Assembly (NCBI GenBank): GCA_017517845.1
Contig: JAFWXW010000029.1
Location: 1-54,997, forward strand
Direction of reading: 5' to 3'
Length of the DNA: 54,997 nt
DNA from: Paludibacteraceae bacterium
GTDB taxonomy: Bacteria > Bacteroidota > Bacteroidia > Bacteroidales > Paludibacteraceae
Part shown: positions 46,901 to 54,850 of the stretch, in pieces
How positions within the stretch are numbered: position 1 is the first letter of the stretch
Layout: each line of letters begins with the position of its first letter
The notes under the pieces: model-generated
Told to the model about the DNA's origin: nothing
The model's input: only the letters and a program-made list of their open reading frames with translations
The model's database searches: none
Translations under genes and position numbers: made by a program

Positions 46901-48211
46901 GATATAACCTAATGTTTTATTAAGTGTATAATCTGATGATTCTAGTTTTCTAGCCCCTTCTAGTTTGACAAAGTCTGTTCCAGACTCCATATTCCAATTA
47001 CGTAGATAGGTATCTACTTCATAAATATCTGGAAGTCCACCTGCAGACTGAACCACTTGTGAGAATAAAGTATTGGCACCATTAGATGGAACTCCTCCAT
47101 TAGATGTAAATGAAGAATTGTATATACGTTCTGGTTCACCTAAATCTGCAAAACCTACCACATTGGTGGTATTCTGATAGTTTATAGAATTTTTGTTGGT
47201 AACCCAAACTTCTATATTGGTAACAGACACTCCAGATGAAATATTAGGTGCATCTTGCATCCATTCGTCATAATGTTCACGGAAGAAATGAGAAAGGAAG
47301 TAGTGACGATTTTCATCATATTCATCTATAGAAATCTCAAAATCTGTGGTTTGAGCACCTGTAGTATTAATGGTTTGAGATTCTGATTCTTGTTGGGAAA
47401 TAACTGCACTTACACTGAGTTTCCCAAATTGTAAGTCTGTCTTGAAACCAAAAAGTGAGGTATTACCTGTAATCAAAGAACCTGTAAGAGGCATACTCAC
47501 ATTACCTGCCTCTAGTTTTTTTACAATATCATCTTCTTTGCCCTCATATTGGAGTTTCAGCATAGATTGGTCAAAGTCAAATGTAGCTTCTGTATTATAA
47601 TTTAAGCCAAAATTTAACTTATCACCCACCGAACCGCTCACATTAAGTTGTATTTTTTCATCAAAATCAAATGTTGGAGCAGGATTTTGAGAACGTTCGC
47701 TTAGTGCAGGGTCTTTTAGTTTCTTAAATTGTAGAGCAAAGATAAGTTCTGCAGAACCTTGTAATTTTAATTGAACACCACCAGGTCCAAAAACTTTGTC
47801 TGCAGGACCAATATCAAACTTCATCTCAGTTAATGAAATTTCATGCTTTTTACCTTTTTCTTCACTAACTTTTGTCTTATAATATTCTTGTTGAGACCTT
47901 TGGGCTTGATATTCCGCAAACTCATCACTAGTCAAATAGAATGGAGTTCCAAGGTCTTCTTCGCCTACCTTTGATTGGAAATAATACCTATCTGTATCTG
48001 GGTCATAGACGACTTCTGTCACCACATTATCTGGAATAGGAATAGACGCAGGAGCAGTATTATCCAGGTCATTATGATTTTCTACGTAGTTTTTAGAAAT
48101 AGGGAAATGAAGCTGAGAATCTTCCTTATTGGCAATACTATCCCCTGTCGCTTGAGCGAAAACCGCAAACGAAATAGAAAGCATTGCTAATATGTAGAAA
48201 AACTTCTTCAA
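40970..48211 (-). CDS. sprA: SprA, type IX secretion outer-membrane translocon
   Basis: A 2413-aa protein, the size expected for SprA/Sov (about 2400-2500 aa). Signal peptide ~1-19 (MLSISFAVFA). SprA forms the giant outer-membrane barrel through which T9SS cargo leaves the periplasm. Repeated long stretches of alternating polar/hydrophobic residues and motifs such as SVAFDAEFAHMIPGTARGAK and YVDDFESTTVGYD are typical. The start codon is TTG at 48211; no ATG lies upstream in frame before a stop, and a heptad array abuts the start. ruvA precedes it by 22 nt. The C1 protease in this window is a likely cargo. Confidence 0.95.
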   Translation of the reverse strand: MKKFFYILAMLSISFAVFAQATGDSIANKEDSQLHFPISKNYVENHNDLDNTAPASIPIPDNVVTEVVYDPDTDRYYFQSKVGEEDLGTPFYLTSDEFAEYQAQRSQQEYYKTKVSEEKGKKHEISLTEMKFDIGPADKVFGPGGVQLKLQGSAELIFALQFKKLKDPALSERSQNPAPTFDFDEKIQLNVSGSVGDKLNFGLNYNTEATFDFDQSMLKLQYEGKEDDIVKKLEAGNVSMPLTGSLITGNTSLFGFKTDLQFGKLSVSAVISQQESESQTINTTGAQTTDFEISIDEYDENRHYFLSHFFREHYDEWMQDAPNISSGVSVTNIEVWVTNKNSINYQNTTNVVGFADLGEPERIYNSSFTSNGGVPSNGANTLFSQVVQSAGGLPDIYEVDTYLRNWNMESGTDFVKLEGARKLESSDYTLNKTLGYISLKSALNNDEMLAVAYQYTYKGKVYTVGELSTASTETTKPLALKLLKSTDKSPLLPTWDLMMKNIYSLGAYQVQSNKFTLNILYKNDSTGIDLRYITEGPIAKKPLLWVMNLDHLDSQQNEKPNGDGMFDFIEGYTIISQNGKVIFPVVEPFGSYLAKKLENDPILVEKYVYQELYDSTLTTAQEFAEKNKFYLQGEYRASSGSEIRLNAMNVPKGSVKVTAGGVQLTENVDYTVDYMMGVVTIMNQDLIDLGTPISVTMESQSMFNMKRKSLIGTHLDYAFTDNFNVGGTVMYLSEKPLTEKVGYGDDPVANTVWGLNMSYRDQFQSVTDWLNKLPILNLKQASTVAFDAEFAHMIPGTARGAKGKVYVDDFESTTVGYDVRYASNWRLASTPSRFAESGLVNNIEYGKNRALLSWYYIDNMFNQTTSSTPSHIRKDKEQLSNHFVRQISENEIFPNRELVYGQSSYIQTLDLAFHPTERGPYNIYAENFDSDGKLTNPATKWGGVMRKLETTDFETNNIEYLEFWVMDPFVYNDGTMTGGDLYFNFGDISEDILKDGRKFYENGLPVGIEENSVVNTVWGKVPTKQSVVYAFDATEDARKAQDTGLNGLSTEEEFNNETYKTFLEKLKAKLTPDALNRMLADKFSPLNDPAGDNFHHYRGTDYDNAEVGVLERYRYYNGTEGNSQTTSESESYTTASSNKPDYEDINIDNTLSDSEKYFEYKVSLRPEDMNVGQNYITDMVTSSVTLKNGETGTVKWYQFKIPLRDADNYTSYGSIRSFKSIRFMRMYLTGFSHDVNLRFASMELVKGEWRTYQKEIEKGYHNEATIIETSSVNIEENADKQPVNYVLPPGVSREIDPSQQQVRQENEQSMVLRVHNLHPKDSRAVYKKFGGYDMRQYGKLEMFVHAEALPDDDTNLRDRDLKLFIRIGSDYQNNYYEYEVPLTLTPEGIYSNNTTTDRRAVWPEDNKIELPLELLTNLKKARNEEKNRNHSSVSNLTEYSTLDPANPNNRVTIIGNPSLGEVEVFMIGIRNASREVKSAEVWVNELLLTDFDEQGGVAARASLDIALSDFITLNAAGRIETIGYGGIEQKVQERRQDDYYQYNVNAGIDLGKLLPEKANTVIPVRYSLSHEIINPKYNPLDKDILLKDALETTANKQQRDSILNVAQDMTMTQSLSVPGIRVGITSKEGPRPWDPANFTIGGSYSQTESRDPNTTREVEQYSNAYGQYEFSWSPEPVEPFAKIKSIQNNKHMRWLTDFGFYYAPKLISFKTNFTRNYYEQVVRNFENPEQDIDPTFAKDFMWSNEFDFAWDLTKNLKLTLTTSNNSLITENEGGVNSELYPDEYEMWKDSVWNSLSHLGSPQDYNQRFTASWNIPFNKILALNWIQGNIKYDGNYQWLSGTDVIANTAISKGTIQADGKFNFESLYNKSSYLKDVNKKYGSTNAPKPKKKKEFTQTLKLQAGDTVVVRHRLNDKKVRIKASSNGQSYKLKHKVVDANSIKVIATKGAEVELTVISGGPQPASMTFVDVLARIAMLVRNVSFNYAQTDGTTLPGYLPSVQGLGMSEFNGKTAPTFAFVMGIQEDDILDKALSSGWLLTSDAVYNPAQFVHTETFKATALVEPFPGIKINVQADRQYVNNRSVQFSGGSNLTNLDGSLSMSYVAIGTAFTSVRGGVFTDELFNNFLNYRNTIKKRLENQYGPNTGYALNSDDVLVPAFLAAYAGRDVNKVDTKSVPKFWSFLPNWQVTITALNRIPWVKEHFRSINITHGYTCKYQIGSFTSDQTFTSVEGDDFGYVEDVLSDGFLPSSRYSLGNLTLNEQFSPLVGLDMNLKNSLTFKAEWRRGRNMGLNLASNQIVESSNNEYVVGIGYKFSDLKFNMKTAKSSKQVKNDLTLRADFSLKDAKTLVRKIELNESQATAGDLVTTFKFAANYVFSERINFSLFYDLQMRTPVVSTSYPTLNSEVGVSVKVLLTR

Positions 48212-48236
48212 GTTAGGAGTTAGGAGTTAGGAGTTA
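48211..48236 (-). repeat. Inverted heptad array between ruvA and sprA
   Basis: On the minus strand the ruvA stop TAA is itself the first TAACTCC unit of three units; the array runs up to the sprA TTG start. The orientation is opposite to that of the genes. It fills the whole spacer. Confidence 0.85.
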
Positions 48237-48833
48237 CAACATTTTCAGTGCCTTTTTAATAACTTGTTCTACCTTAAGGTCTGGTTCCTCGGTTAATATT
48301 GCAGACACTGCTTTTTGAGTAGCAGAGGCTGCGAAGCCCAACATCATAAGTGCAGACACTGCCTCGTTCTGAATCTCTGTTGAAATAGGAGAAACCTTTG
48401 GAGATACAGACGATGTTCCTGCAGAAGCAGATAATTCCAACACCTTATCTTTTAAGTCTAGAATGATACGTTGAGCCGTTTTTGCACCAATACCCTTAAC
48501 TGCCTTTATTAAATTTACATTGCCAGTTTGGATAGCATCACAAATTTCATATACAGAAAGTGAAGAGAGAACCATACGTGCAGTAGCGGCTCCCACACCT
48601 TGAACAGACATTAAAAGAAGGAACATGCTTCTTTCATCTGCAGTGGCAAAACCATAAAGAGTGAAAGAATCTTCACGAATTACCTCATAAAGATATAGTT
48701 TTGCATCTGTTTTGTCTTGTATAGCAGTATAAGTGGAAAGGGAAATATTCACTCCAAAACCCACCCCATTTACATCTAAAACAGCGTATGTAGGGGTTAA
48801 AGAGGTGATTTCACCATTTATATATTCTAGCAT
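48234..48833 (-). CDS. ruvA: Holliday junction DNA helicase subunit RuvA
   Basis: A 199-aa RuvA: OB-fold domain (1-63), two helix-hairpin-helix motifs (about 70-130; VQGVGAATARMVL and VKGIGAKTAQRII) and the RuvB-binding domain III (about 150-199, NEAVSALMMLGFAASATQKA). It tetramerises on Holliday junctions and works with RuvB, which is not in this window. It has its own promoter (48862) and is probably cotranscribed with sprA. Confidence 0.96.
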   Translation of the reverse strand: MLEYINGEITSLTPTYAVLDVNGVGFGVNISLSTYTAIQDKTDAKLYLYEVIREDSFTLYGFATADERSMFLLLMSVQGVGAATARMVLSSLSVYEICDAIQTGNVNLIKAVKGIGAKTAQRIILDLKDKVLELSASAGTSSVSPKVSPISTEIQNEAVSALMMLGFAASATQKAVSAILTEEPDLKVEQVIKKALKML

Positions 48834-48861
48834 AAAGTAATTACTTTTTTATGAAAAGCAC

Positions 48862-48869
48862 AAAGGTAA
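48862..48869 (-). promoter_or_regulatory. -7 element of the ruvA promoter
   Basis: Minus strand TACCTTTG matches TAnnTTTG; the -33 region is not clear. It lies ~29 nt before the ruvA ATG and directly beside the terminator of the preceding operon, so the T-run of the terminator and the promoter are only 2 nt apart. Confidence 0.6.
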
Positions 48870-48870
48870 T

Positions 48871-48903
48871 AAAAAAACGTTGTATTTATAAAAACACAAC
48901 GTA
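48871..48903 (-). terminator. Terminator of the manC-lptB-AGCS-DUF4465 operon
   Basis: 11-bp stem ACGTTGTGTTT / AAATACAACGT (one G-U pair; 48893-48903 with 48878-48888), loop TTAT, then seven U (48872-48878). It lies 35 nt after the DUF4465 gene. Confidence 0.9.
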
Positions 48904-48938
48904 GAAATAGTAAAAATATTGTGATAATATCACGATTT

Positions 48939-49658
48939 TTAATCATAAATACGATAGCAAATATCATCTATCGCACAATATGTAGGAGTATTAAGTCCGT
49001 AGTCTCCTATATCAGTGCCACTAAAAGATATTTTCACCTTATGCACATATCTTCCTAGAGTTGTCAAATTTACATAACCCCATGAGTCCAAGATAAATGA
49101 TTTTCCGTCACGAAAATCTGCTAAATAATAATCTACAGAACCCAACAATTCTCCACAAGCATCATATCCTGTAAATGTAACCTTAAACCAATCTCCATCT
49201 TTGTATGCACGGCAAGAGCCAAAACCATCGTCGCCAGTTTTTATAGCCCAATAAGTATATGTAGTATTTGCTATTTTCAAACCCTCTACCATTGTTGGCT
49301 CGGGTAGAATAAAGGAAGCATAATTATCCTCACTACCAGAAATAAAATCATTATAATGCACTACAGCAAAATTGCCATCTGGTTTTGCATATGAACTATA
49401 TTGATTAATTATACCAGTGGTAATGGAATCATTAAGATTTGAAGGATATATACCACCATTTGAATATCCACCATACTCAGAAACCCACTCAGAAGTAAAA
49501 ATAATATCATCAGACTTAAACACACCAAGTAGTTCTTCATCCAAATAACCAGCCTCTGGCAATGGAATTTCTGAAAAAGTTGCATAACTCTCATAATATG
49601 GAGGCTGACAAGCTACCATTATTATAGACATTAACGCTACCGCAATAATTTTTTTCAT
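48939..49658 (-). CDS. DUF4465 domain lipoprotein
   Basis: A 239-aa lipoprotein with lipobox IMVAC (Cys17). The DUF4465 domain (about 50-239) shows TYTYWAIKTGDDGFGS, FTGYDACGELLGSVDYYLAD and the ending PTYCAIDDICY, typical for this beta-sandwich family of Bacteroidota surface proteins with no proven function. It is the last gene of its operon, 2 nt after the AGCS symporter gene, and is followed by a terminator. Confidence 0.85.
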   Translation of the reverse strand: MKKIIAVALMSIIMVACQPPYYESYATFSEIPLPEAGYLDEELLGVFKSDDIIFTSEWVSEYGGYSNGGIYPSNLNDSITTGIINQYSSYAKPDGNFAVVHYNDFISGSEDNYASFILPEPTMVEGLKIANTTYTYWAIKTGDDGFGSCRAYKDGDWFKVTFTGYDACGELLGSVDYYLADFRDGKSFILDSWGYVNLTTLGRYVHKVKISFSGTDIGDYGLNTPTYCAIDDICYRIYD

Positions 49659-49660
49659 AA

Positions 49661-51040
49661 TTATACCTCTAAATCTTTATCAATATCATCTAAACGATTA
49701 TTCCACAAATATTTTTGTGTTTCACGTGCCACTACCCCACTCAGAGCAAGCACTGCCACCAAGTTTGGTATTGCCATAAGGGCATTAGCACAGTCTGAAA
49801 AAGCCCAAACCAAATCTAATTGGGCAACTGAACCTATAAAAATACAAATCACCCAAATTATCCTGTAATAAGGAATTGCTTTTTTACCAGCCAGATATTC
49901 AAGAGTTTTTTCTGAATAATATGACCAACCCAAAATAGTAGAGAAAACAAATGTAAGCAATGCAATAGTTAGGATTATAGAACCCATCCAGTGCATCTTT
50001 CCAAATGCCATACTAGTTAATACTGCTCCATCTGTAAAGTTTATATCTGGATATGCCAACACACTAGAAACTAACACCACACCTGTTAAAGCACAGATGA
50101 TAACAGTATCCCAAAATGTTGCAGAAGATGCTATAAGTGCCTGACGAACAGCATTATTAGTTTTGGCAGCAGCAGAAACAATAGGAGCAGAACCCATACC
50201 AGATTCGTTAGAAAATAGTCCACGTGCAAAACCATAACGCATGGCAAGCATCATACCTCCACCCATGGTTCCACCCAAAACAGCAGAAGTATCAAATGCA
50301 GATTTTAAGATAAGTTCTATAGCCTCAAAAACATAGTTATAATTAATGAAAAGTAATACAATACAACCTATCACATAAAAGACTGCCATAAATGGAACTA
50401 AATATGTACAAACCTTGGACAAAGACTTCACCCCACCTATAATAATAACTCCCACCAATATAGCCATTACTATACCTGTGATGTATGGAGGGATAGAGAG
50501 ATTTTCATTGAGAAGTGAAGCCACAGAATTGGCTTGAGTCATATTTCCTATACCAAATGCTGCCGCAATAGTTGCTAGGCAAAAAAATACAGAAAGAAAA
50601 CGCATCTTCAATACCTTATCTAGCACCACCATTGCCCCACCTATCATGGTTCCGTCCGATGTTTTTTCACGATATTTCACAGCAATAAGAGATTCTGCAT
50701 ATTTGGTAGCTATACCGAAGACACCTGTCATCCAACACCAAAAAACAGCACCTGGTCCACCTAGAGTAATGGCTGTACCCACACCTATAATGTTACCAGT
50801 ACCCACAGTGGCAGCCATAGACACTGCTAATGCACCAAAATGGCTAATATCTCCACCCGACTCTTTGTCAGACTTTACAGTCAAAGATATTGCCTTAAAG
50901 ATTTTACGTTGCACACCTTTGGTACGGAAAGTCATAAATATGTGTGTTCCTATTAGTAAAACTAACATAGGAACACCCCATAAAATAGCACTTGCCTCAT
51001 TTAAGAAAGCACCTATATAGGATTGAATTTCTGCTAACAT
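49661..51040 (-). CDS. Alanine/glycine:cation symporter (AGCS family)
   Basis: A 459-aa inner-membrane transporter with about 10-11 membrane segments. Signatures of the AGCS family: [40 protein letters not shown] and [14 protein letters not shown]. It takes up alanine or glycine with sodium (or protons), and could use the sodium gradient made by OadABG. Its start overlaps the lptB end by 7 nt, so the two are probably cotranscribed. Confidence 0.93.
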   Translation of the reverse strand: MLAEIQSYIGAFLNEASAILWGVPMLVLLIGTHIFMTFRTKGVQRKIFKAISLTVKSDKESGGDISHFGALAVSMAATVGTGNIIGVGTAITLGGPGAVFWCWMTGVFGIATKYAESLIAVKYREKTSDGTMIGGAMVVLDKVLKMRFLSVFFCLATIAAAFGIGNMTQANSVASLLNENLSIPPYITGIVMAILVGVIIIGGVKSLSKVCTYLVPFMAVFYVIGCIVLLFINYNYVFEAIELILKSAFDTSAVLGGTMGGGMMLAMRYGFARGLFSNESGMGSAPIVSAAAKTNNAVRQALIASSATFWDTVIICALTGVVLVSSVLAYPDINFTDGAVLTSMAFGKMHWMGSIILTIALLTFVFSTILGWSYYSEKTLEYLAGKKAIPYYRIIWVICIFIGSVAQLDLVWAFSDCANALMAIPNLVAVLALSGVVARETQKYLWNNRLDDIDKDLEV

Positions 51041-51780
51041 TTTTTTCTTAAAACGAAGTTAGAACCTAGATATTTCTCACGAACCACAGGATTTTCTGCC
51101 AACTCCTCTGCAGAACCCCAAAACATGATTTTACCCTCAAATAGCATATAAGCACGGTCTGTAATACTCAGAGTTTCATGAACATTGTGGTCTGTAATAA
51201 GAATTCCTATGTTTTTATCCTTAAGTTTTGCCACTATGTTTTGAATATCTTCCACAGCAATAGGGTCCACGCCCGCAAATGGCTCATCAAGCATAATAAA
51301 CTTAGGCTCAATTGCCAAACAGCGAGCTATCTCACACCTACGGCGTTCACCACCAGAGAGTTGAGCACCAAGACTCTTACGCACTTTGGTAAGGTGAAAT
51401 TCCTCTATCAGAGATTCTAATTTTTCTTTTTGATATTCTTTGGAAAAATTAGTCATTTCTAGCACAGAACGAATATTATTCTCCACAGACATATCTCTAA
51501 ATACAGAAGCCTCTTGAGCCAAATAACCAACACCTATCTGTGCACGACGATAAACAGGATATTTAGAAATATCTAAATCATTAAGAAAGATTTTTCCCTC
51601 ATTAGGCTTAACTAAACCAGTAGTCATATAGAAAGTAGTAGTTTTACCAGCACCATTAGGTCCTAGTAGTCCCACTATTTCGCCCTGAGTCACATTAATA
51701 GAAACGTCATTCACCACAGTACGTTTACCATAACGTTTCACTAAATGCTCCGTACGGAGAATCATCTTTTCTTCTGCCAT
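51034..51780 (-). CDS. lptB: LPS export ABC transporter ATPase LptB
   Basis: A 248-aa ABC ATPase. Walker A GPNGAGKT near 38-45, signature [16 protein letters not shown], Walker [14 protein letters not shown], and His in [10 protein letters not shown]. The SGGERRR signature is typical of LptB, which powers LPS transport with LptFG. It lies between manC (3 nt) and the AGCS gene (7-nt overlap). lptF/lptG are not in the window. Confidence 0.95.
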   Translation of the reverse strand: MAEEKMILRTEHLVKRYGKRTVVNDVSINVTQGEIVGLLGPNGAGKTTTFYMTTGLVKPNEGKIFLNDLDISKYPVYRRAQIGVGYLAQEASVFRDMSVENNIRSVLEMTNFSKEYQKEKLESLIEEFHLTKVRKSLGAQLSGGERRRCEIARCLAIEPKFIMLDEPFAGVDPIAVEDIQNIVAKLKDKNIGILITDHNVHETLSITDRAYMLFEGKIMFWGSAEELAENPVVREKYLGSNFVLRKKC

Positions 51781-51783
51781 ATA

Positions 51784-52866
51784 TTAAATAAAATTTTCGT
51801 TATCTTCGAGCATACTAACATCATTAACAAACTGACGAATACGTTGTTCATCAGTAGCTTTGCACACTAGTAATGCATTATCAGATTCTACTATAATATA
51901 TCCTTCAAGACCTTGAACCACAGCAAGTTTACATTCTGGAAGAACTATAATATTATCGTTACTATCGTATGTTAAACTCTTACATTTCAAGATTACATTG
52001 CCATTTTCGTCGCCTTCGGCAATATCTTTAAGGGCACCCCAAGTACCCATATCAGACCAACCATAGTCACCAGAAAGCATATAGACTTCACGAGCATGCT
52101 CCATAATACCATAGTCAATAGAGATATTTTGGCAAGTAGGGAAAATTTCATCTATAAATGACTGCTCATTTTCGGTATTCATATTATCCATACCAGACTC
52201 AAACTTCTGAGAAATCTCTGGAAGAAATTCTCTGAAAGCAGCATCAATAGTCTTAACACTCCACATAAATACCCCAGAATTCCAGAAAAACTCACCACTA
52301 TTAACAAAAACTTTTGCTAGTTCCAAGTTTGGTTTTTCGGTAAATGTCTTAACAGGTTTAAAATCCCCCTCTTCATCTACATGAGCTTGAATATAACCAT
52401 ATCCAGTTTCTGGACGATTTGGTTTAATACCCAATGTCAATAAACTATTGTTGTTAGCAACAAAGTTTAAACCACGTTCTATTGCGTTAAGGAATTCCAT
52501 TTCCTTGGTAATAAGGTGATCGGAAGGAGCCACCACCATATTAGCATTAGGATTAATAGCCTTGATATGACTCATTGCGTAAGCAATACAAGGAGCAGTA
52601 TTTCTTCTACAAGGTTCTAGAAGAATTTGACTAGGTTTAATTATTGGAAGTTGCTCCATAATCAAATCCTTATAAGCAGCATTACTTACTATAATGATAT
52701 TAGAAGCAGGAATCACTTTTGCGAAACGGTCAAATGTCATTTGAAGAAGAGAACGACCAGTTCCGAAGAAATCTAGAAATTGTTTAGGTTTATCGTTACG
52801 TGAGAATGGCCAAAAACGGCTACCTACACCACCAGCCATAATCACACAAAAATTATTATAATCCAT
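51784..52866 (-). CDS. manC: Mannose-1-phosphate guanylyltransferase
   Basis: A 360-aa nucleotidyltransferase that makes GDP-mannose. Nucleotide-binding motif AGGVGSRFWPFSRNDKPKQF at ~11-30, the VVAPSDHLI segment and FTEKPNLELAKVF with FFWNSGVFMW are characteristic. It lacks the phosphomannose isomerase domain of longer ManC proteins. It is the first gene of the operon manC-lptB-AGCS-DUF4465. Confidence 0.93.
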   Translation of the reverse strand: MDYNNFCVIMAGGVGSRFWPFSRNDKPKQFLDFFGTGRSLLQMTFDRFAKVIPASNIIIVSNAAYKDLIMEQLPIIKPSQILLEPCRRNTAPCIAYAMSHIKAINPNANMVVAPSDHLITKEMEFLNAIERGLNFVANNNSLLTLGIKPNRPETGYGYIQAHVDEEGDFKPVKTFTEKPNLELAKVFVNSGEFFWNSGVFMWSVKTIDAAFREFLPEISQKFESGMDNMNTENEQSFIDEIFPTCQNISIDYGIMEHAREVYMLSGDYGWSDMGTWGALKDIAEGDENGNVILKCKSLTYDSNDNIIVLPECKLAVVQGLEGYIIVESDNALLVCKATDEQRIRQFVNDVSMLEDNENFI

Positions 52867-52897
52867 AATTATTTGATTTTATCATTTATTAGTTTGA

Positions 52898-52905
52898 CAA
52901 AGGTA
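52898..52905 (-). promoter_or_regulatory. -7 element of the manC operon promoter
   Basis: Minus strand TACCTTTG matches TAnnTTTG; the -33 region is an A/T tract without a clear TTTG. It lies ~32 nt ahead of the manC ATG and is divergent from the tRNA-Leu promoter. Confidence 0.6.
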
Positions 52906-52930
52906 AATAAAAGAATTTATGTAAAAAAAT

Positions 52931-52961
52931 TTTCATATCTAAAAAAGAATAATTACCTTTG
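52931..52961 (+). promoter_or_regulatory. Promoter of tRNA-Leu
   Basis: Plus strand TACCTTTG (52954-52961) with TTTC (52931-52934) at a 19-nt spacing. Expected start near 52968, ~19 nt before the tRNA. Confidence 0.65.
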
Positions 52962-52986
52962 TCACGCTTTTGAAAAAAAGGCCATC

Positions 52987-53073
52987 GCCCAGATGGCGGA
53001 ATCGGTAGACGCGCTGGTCTCAAACACCAGTGGATTCACTTCCATCCCGGTTCGACCCCGGGTCTGGGTACCA
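52987..53073 (+). tRNA. tRNA-Leu (anticodon CAA)
   Basis: A class II tRNA with acceptor stem GCCCAGA/TCTGGGT (first pair G-U), an anticodon stem CTGGT/ACCAG with loop CTCAAAC (anticodon CAA, reads UUG), a long variable arm, T-arm with TTCGACC, discriminator A at 53070 and CCA encoded at 53071-53073. It is followed at once by a strong terminator. Confidence 0.95.
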
Positions 53074-53110
53074 AAAAGACTGATAATCGCAAGGTTATCA
53101 GTCTTTTTTT
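53073..53110. terminator. Bidirectional terminator, tRNA-Leu / ATPase gene
   Basis: Stem AAAAAGACTGATAA / TTATCAGTCTTTTT (53073-53086 with 53095-53108), extended by two pairs and closed by a GCAA tetraloop. A T-run follows on both strands. It ends the tRNA transcript on the plus strand and the ATPase transcript on the minus strand. Confidence 0.93.
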
Positions 53111-53114
53111 GTTT

Positions 53115-54536
53115 TTATTTAAACAAATCATCAAGTTTCACCTCAGACTGAATTGTATTCCAATAAGCATTGTGCCTCACTCCAAAAGAGGTTACAAAGG
53201 TTATATGCACAGATTTTTTAGTTTTAGTCTGCTCCTTAAAAATCTCTCTTCTCTCACGTAGCCATGCATCATAATCTTGTGTTATTACATATTCACTATT
53301 AGAATATTTCATCTCACACAAGTTTATTATACCATCCTTTCTATCTATTACCAAGTCTATCTGAACTCCTTTATTTTCTCCTTCCGCTACTCTTTGATAA
53401 ACAGAACACTCCGTTGAAACACCACTTATACCTAAAGCCGTTTTTATCTGCGGAATATGCCACAAACACAATCTTTCAAAGGCAAGACCCGCCCAGTTAT
53501 GATGAATAGGAGAATCTACATTGTAAGTCCAAAATCTATCCTCGTGCGATTTATTTTCTTGCACAAACTTCAGATAAAACAATGTGAAATTGTCTATTAA
53601 TCGATAAGTTAACTCATTTCTACGTTTGCCAAAATTATTGTATGATTTTATAAAACCACTCTGCTCTAATTCTATCAGCATACGTTTAAATACCGTATTA
53701 TTAGATAGTTTTGTCGCTTTAAGAATTTCTTCCCTACTCATTCCAGATTTTTTACTTCCCAAAGCCTTAATAATAGCTATATAATTTTCTGGGCGTTTGA
53801 AAATAGAAGCATAAAGTGCCTCAAATTCATTCTTAAATGGTGCATTATCATAGAAAAACAACCTATCTATATTTTGCGACAGACTCTCACCCTTTCGTAG
53901 AAAACTCCAATAATATGGCACTCCCCCCATAATCATATAAGCCTCAGCAATATCTTTCCTAGAAAATTCAATATTAGAGGCCTTTAAATACTCCTCACAT
54001 ACGCCAAGAGAAAATGGTAATAATTTTATCTGTTCTGTAACACGATTGTATAATCCACCCGTATTATTAATAATATTGTCCATTACCCACGACGTAGAAC
54101 TACAACATGTAATTAACACTATGTCTTCTCTAGCACTAGCAAAACTATTCCAAAAATATTCCAACGCACTTAAAAAGTCGCTTTGCTTAGTATCCAACCA
54201 AGAAAGTTCGTCAAGGAATATCACTTTTTTATTTTTGCTTTGTGTTTTATCTATCAACACAGACAACAAATTGAATGCTTCAAACCAATCATTAGGTTTC
54301 TTATTATCCTTGTCCAATCCGTATGTTAACAAAGAATTATAAAACTGTTTCAACTGAACAGATTTACCCACCTTCGCTACACCTGTATGGAAGAAAGTAA
54401 AATAAGGTTGTAGCGTCTGTCTTATCAAATAAGTTTTCCCCACACGCCTACGACCATAAACCACACAAAATTGACTTTCGGTTTTTTCCAACAAACCTAA
54501 CAATATGGATTGCTCATTATCTCTACCTATTAACAT
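53115..54536 (-). CDS. AAA ATPase with C-terminal DUF234 nuclease-like domain
   Basis: A 473-aa protein of the archaeal-type ATPase group. Walker A GRRRVGKT at 28-35, Walker B with KKVIFLDELSWLD near 105-117. A winged-helix region is around 285-325 (SREEILKATKLSNNTVFKRM). The C-terminal DUF234 domain has Asp394 and the ExK pair Glu408/Lys410 (LCEMKYS), consistent with a PD-(D/E)xK nuclease fold. Function is unknown; similar genes are accessory and some occur near mobile or defence loci. It has its own promoter and an unusual inverted-repeat region upstream. Confidence 0.85.
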   Translation of the reverse strand: MLIGRDNEQSILLGLLEKTESQFCVVYGRRRVGKTYLIRQTLQPYFTFFHTGVAKVGKSVQLKQFYNSLLTYGLDKDNKKPNDWFEAFNLLSVLIDKTQSKNKKVIFLDELSWLDTKQSDFLSALEYFWNSFASAREDIVLITCCSSTSWVMDNIINNTGGLYNRVTEQIKLLPFSLGVCEEYLKASNIEFSRKDIAEAYMIMGGVPYYWSFLRKGESLSQNIDRLFFYDNAPFKNEFEALYASIFKRPENYIAIIKALGSKKSGMSREEILKATKLSNNTVFKRMLIELEQSGFIKSYNNFGKRRNELTYRLIDNFTLFYLKFVQENKSHEDRFWTYNVDSPIHHNWAGLAFERLCLWHIPQIKTALGISGVSTECSVYQRVAEGENKGVQIDLVIDRKDGIINLCEMKYSNSEYVITQDYDAWLRERREIFKEQTKTKKSVHITFVTSFGVRHNAYWNTIQSEVKLDDLFK

Positions 54537-54553
54537 ATACCTATTTTTTTTGG

Positions 54554-54584
54554 TAAAGATATGAATTCTATTTTAATTGGCAAA
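54554..54584 (-). promoter_or_regulatory. Promoter of the AAA ATPase gene
   Basis: Minus strand TTTG (54581-54584), 19-nt spacer, TATCTTTA (54554-54561; one mismatch in the last base). Expected start near 54547, only ~10 nt before the ATG at 54536. Confidence 0.6.
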
Positions 54585-54596
54585 TATTATTAAGGC

Positions 54597-54705
54597 AAAA
54601 GTGTGAAAACCTACCCATTTTTGAGGAGCATTTCACACTTTTGGAGCGATTTTACAAGGAAAAGTGTGAAAATGTAGCAATTTTCAGGTAGCATTTCACA
54701 CTTTT
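54597..54705. repeat. Two tandem inverted repeats AAAAGTGTGAAA / TTTCACACTTTT
   Basis: Unit 1 (54597-54642) and unit 2 (54660-54705) each have AAAAGTGTGAAA at one end and TTTCACACTTTT at the other, separated by ~21-22 nt that are partly alike (ending AGGAGCA or AGGTAGCA). They lie just upstream of the ATPase promoter, so four GTGTGAAA half-sites are available for a regulator. Confidence 0.8.
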
Positions 54706-54747
54706 GAGAATGTTCAATATATTTTGGAAATACCTGTTTTTTATTTT

Positions 54748-54791
54748 TAGCGTTATTTGTTAATTAATTTAACATTTAACGCTATTTTTTT
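54748..54791 (+). terminator. Plus-strand terminator-like hairpin without an upstream gene
   Basis: Outer stem TAGCGTTA / TAACGCTA (54748-54755 with 54777-54784), 2x2 T-T mismatch, inner stem TGTTAA/TTAACA, loop TTAAT, then seven T (54785-54791). No plus-strand coding gene precedes it, so it could end a short RNA that starts downstream of 54540. In the stretch 54537-54997 I see no gene. Confidence 0.55.
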
Positions 54792-54850
54792 GTCCATTTT
54801 CTTTTAACATTTTCTCCTTTTTTATCCCCTATTTTCCACCCAATTTTTTG

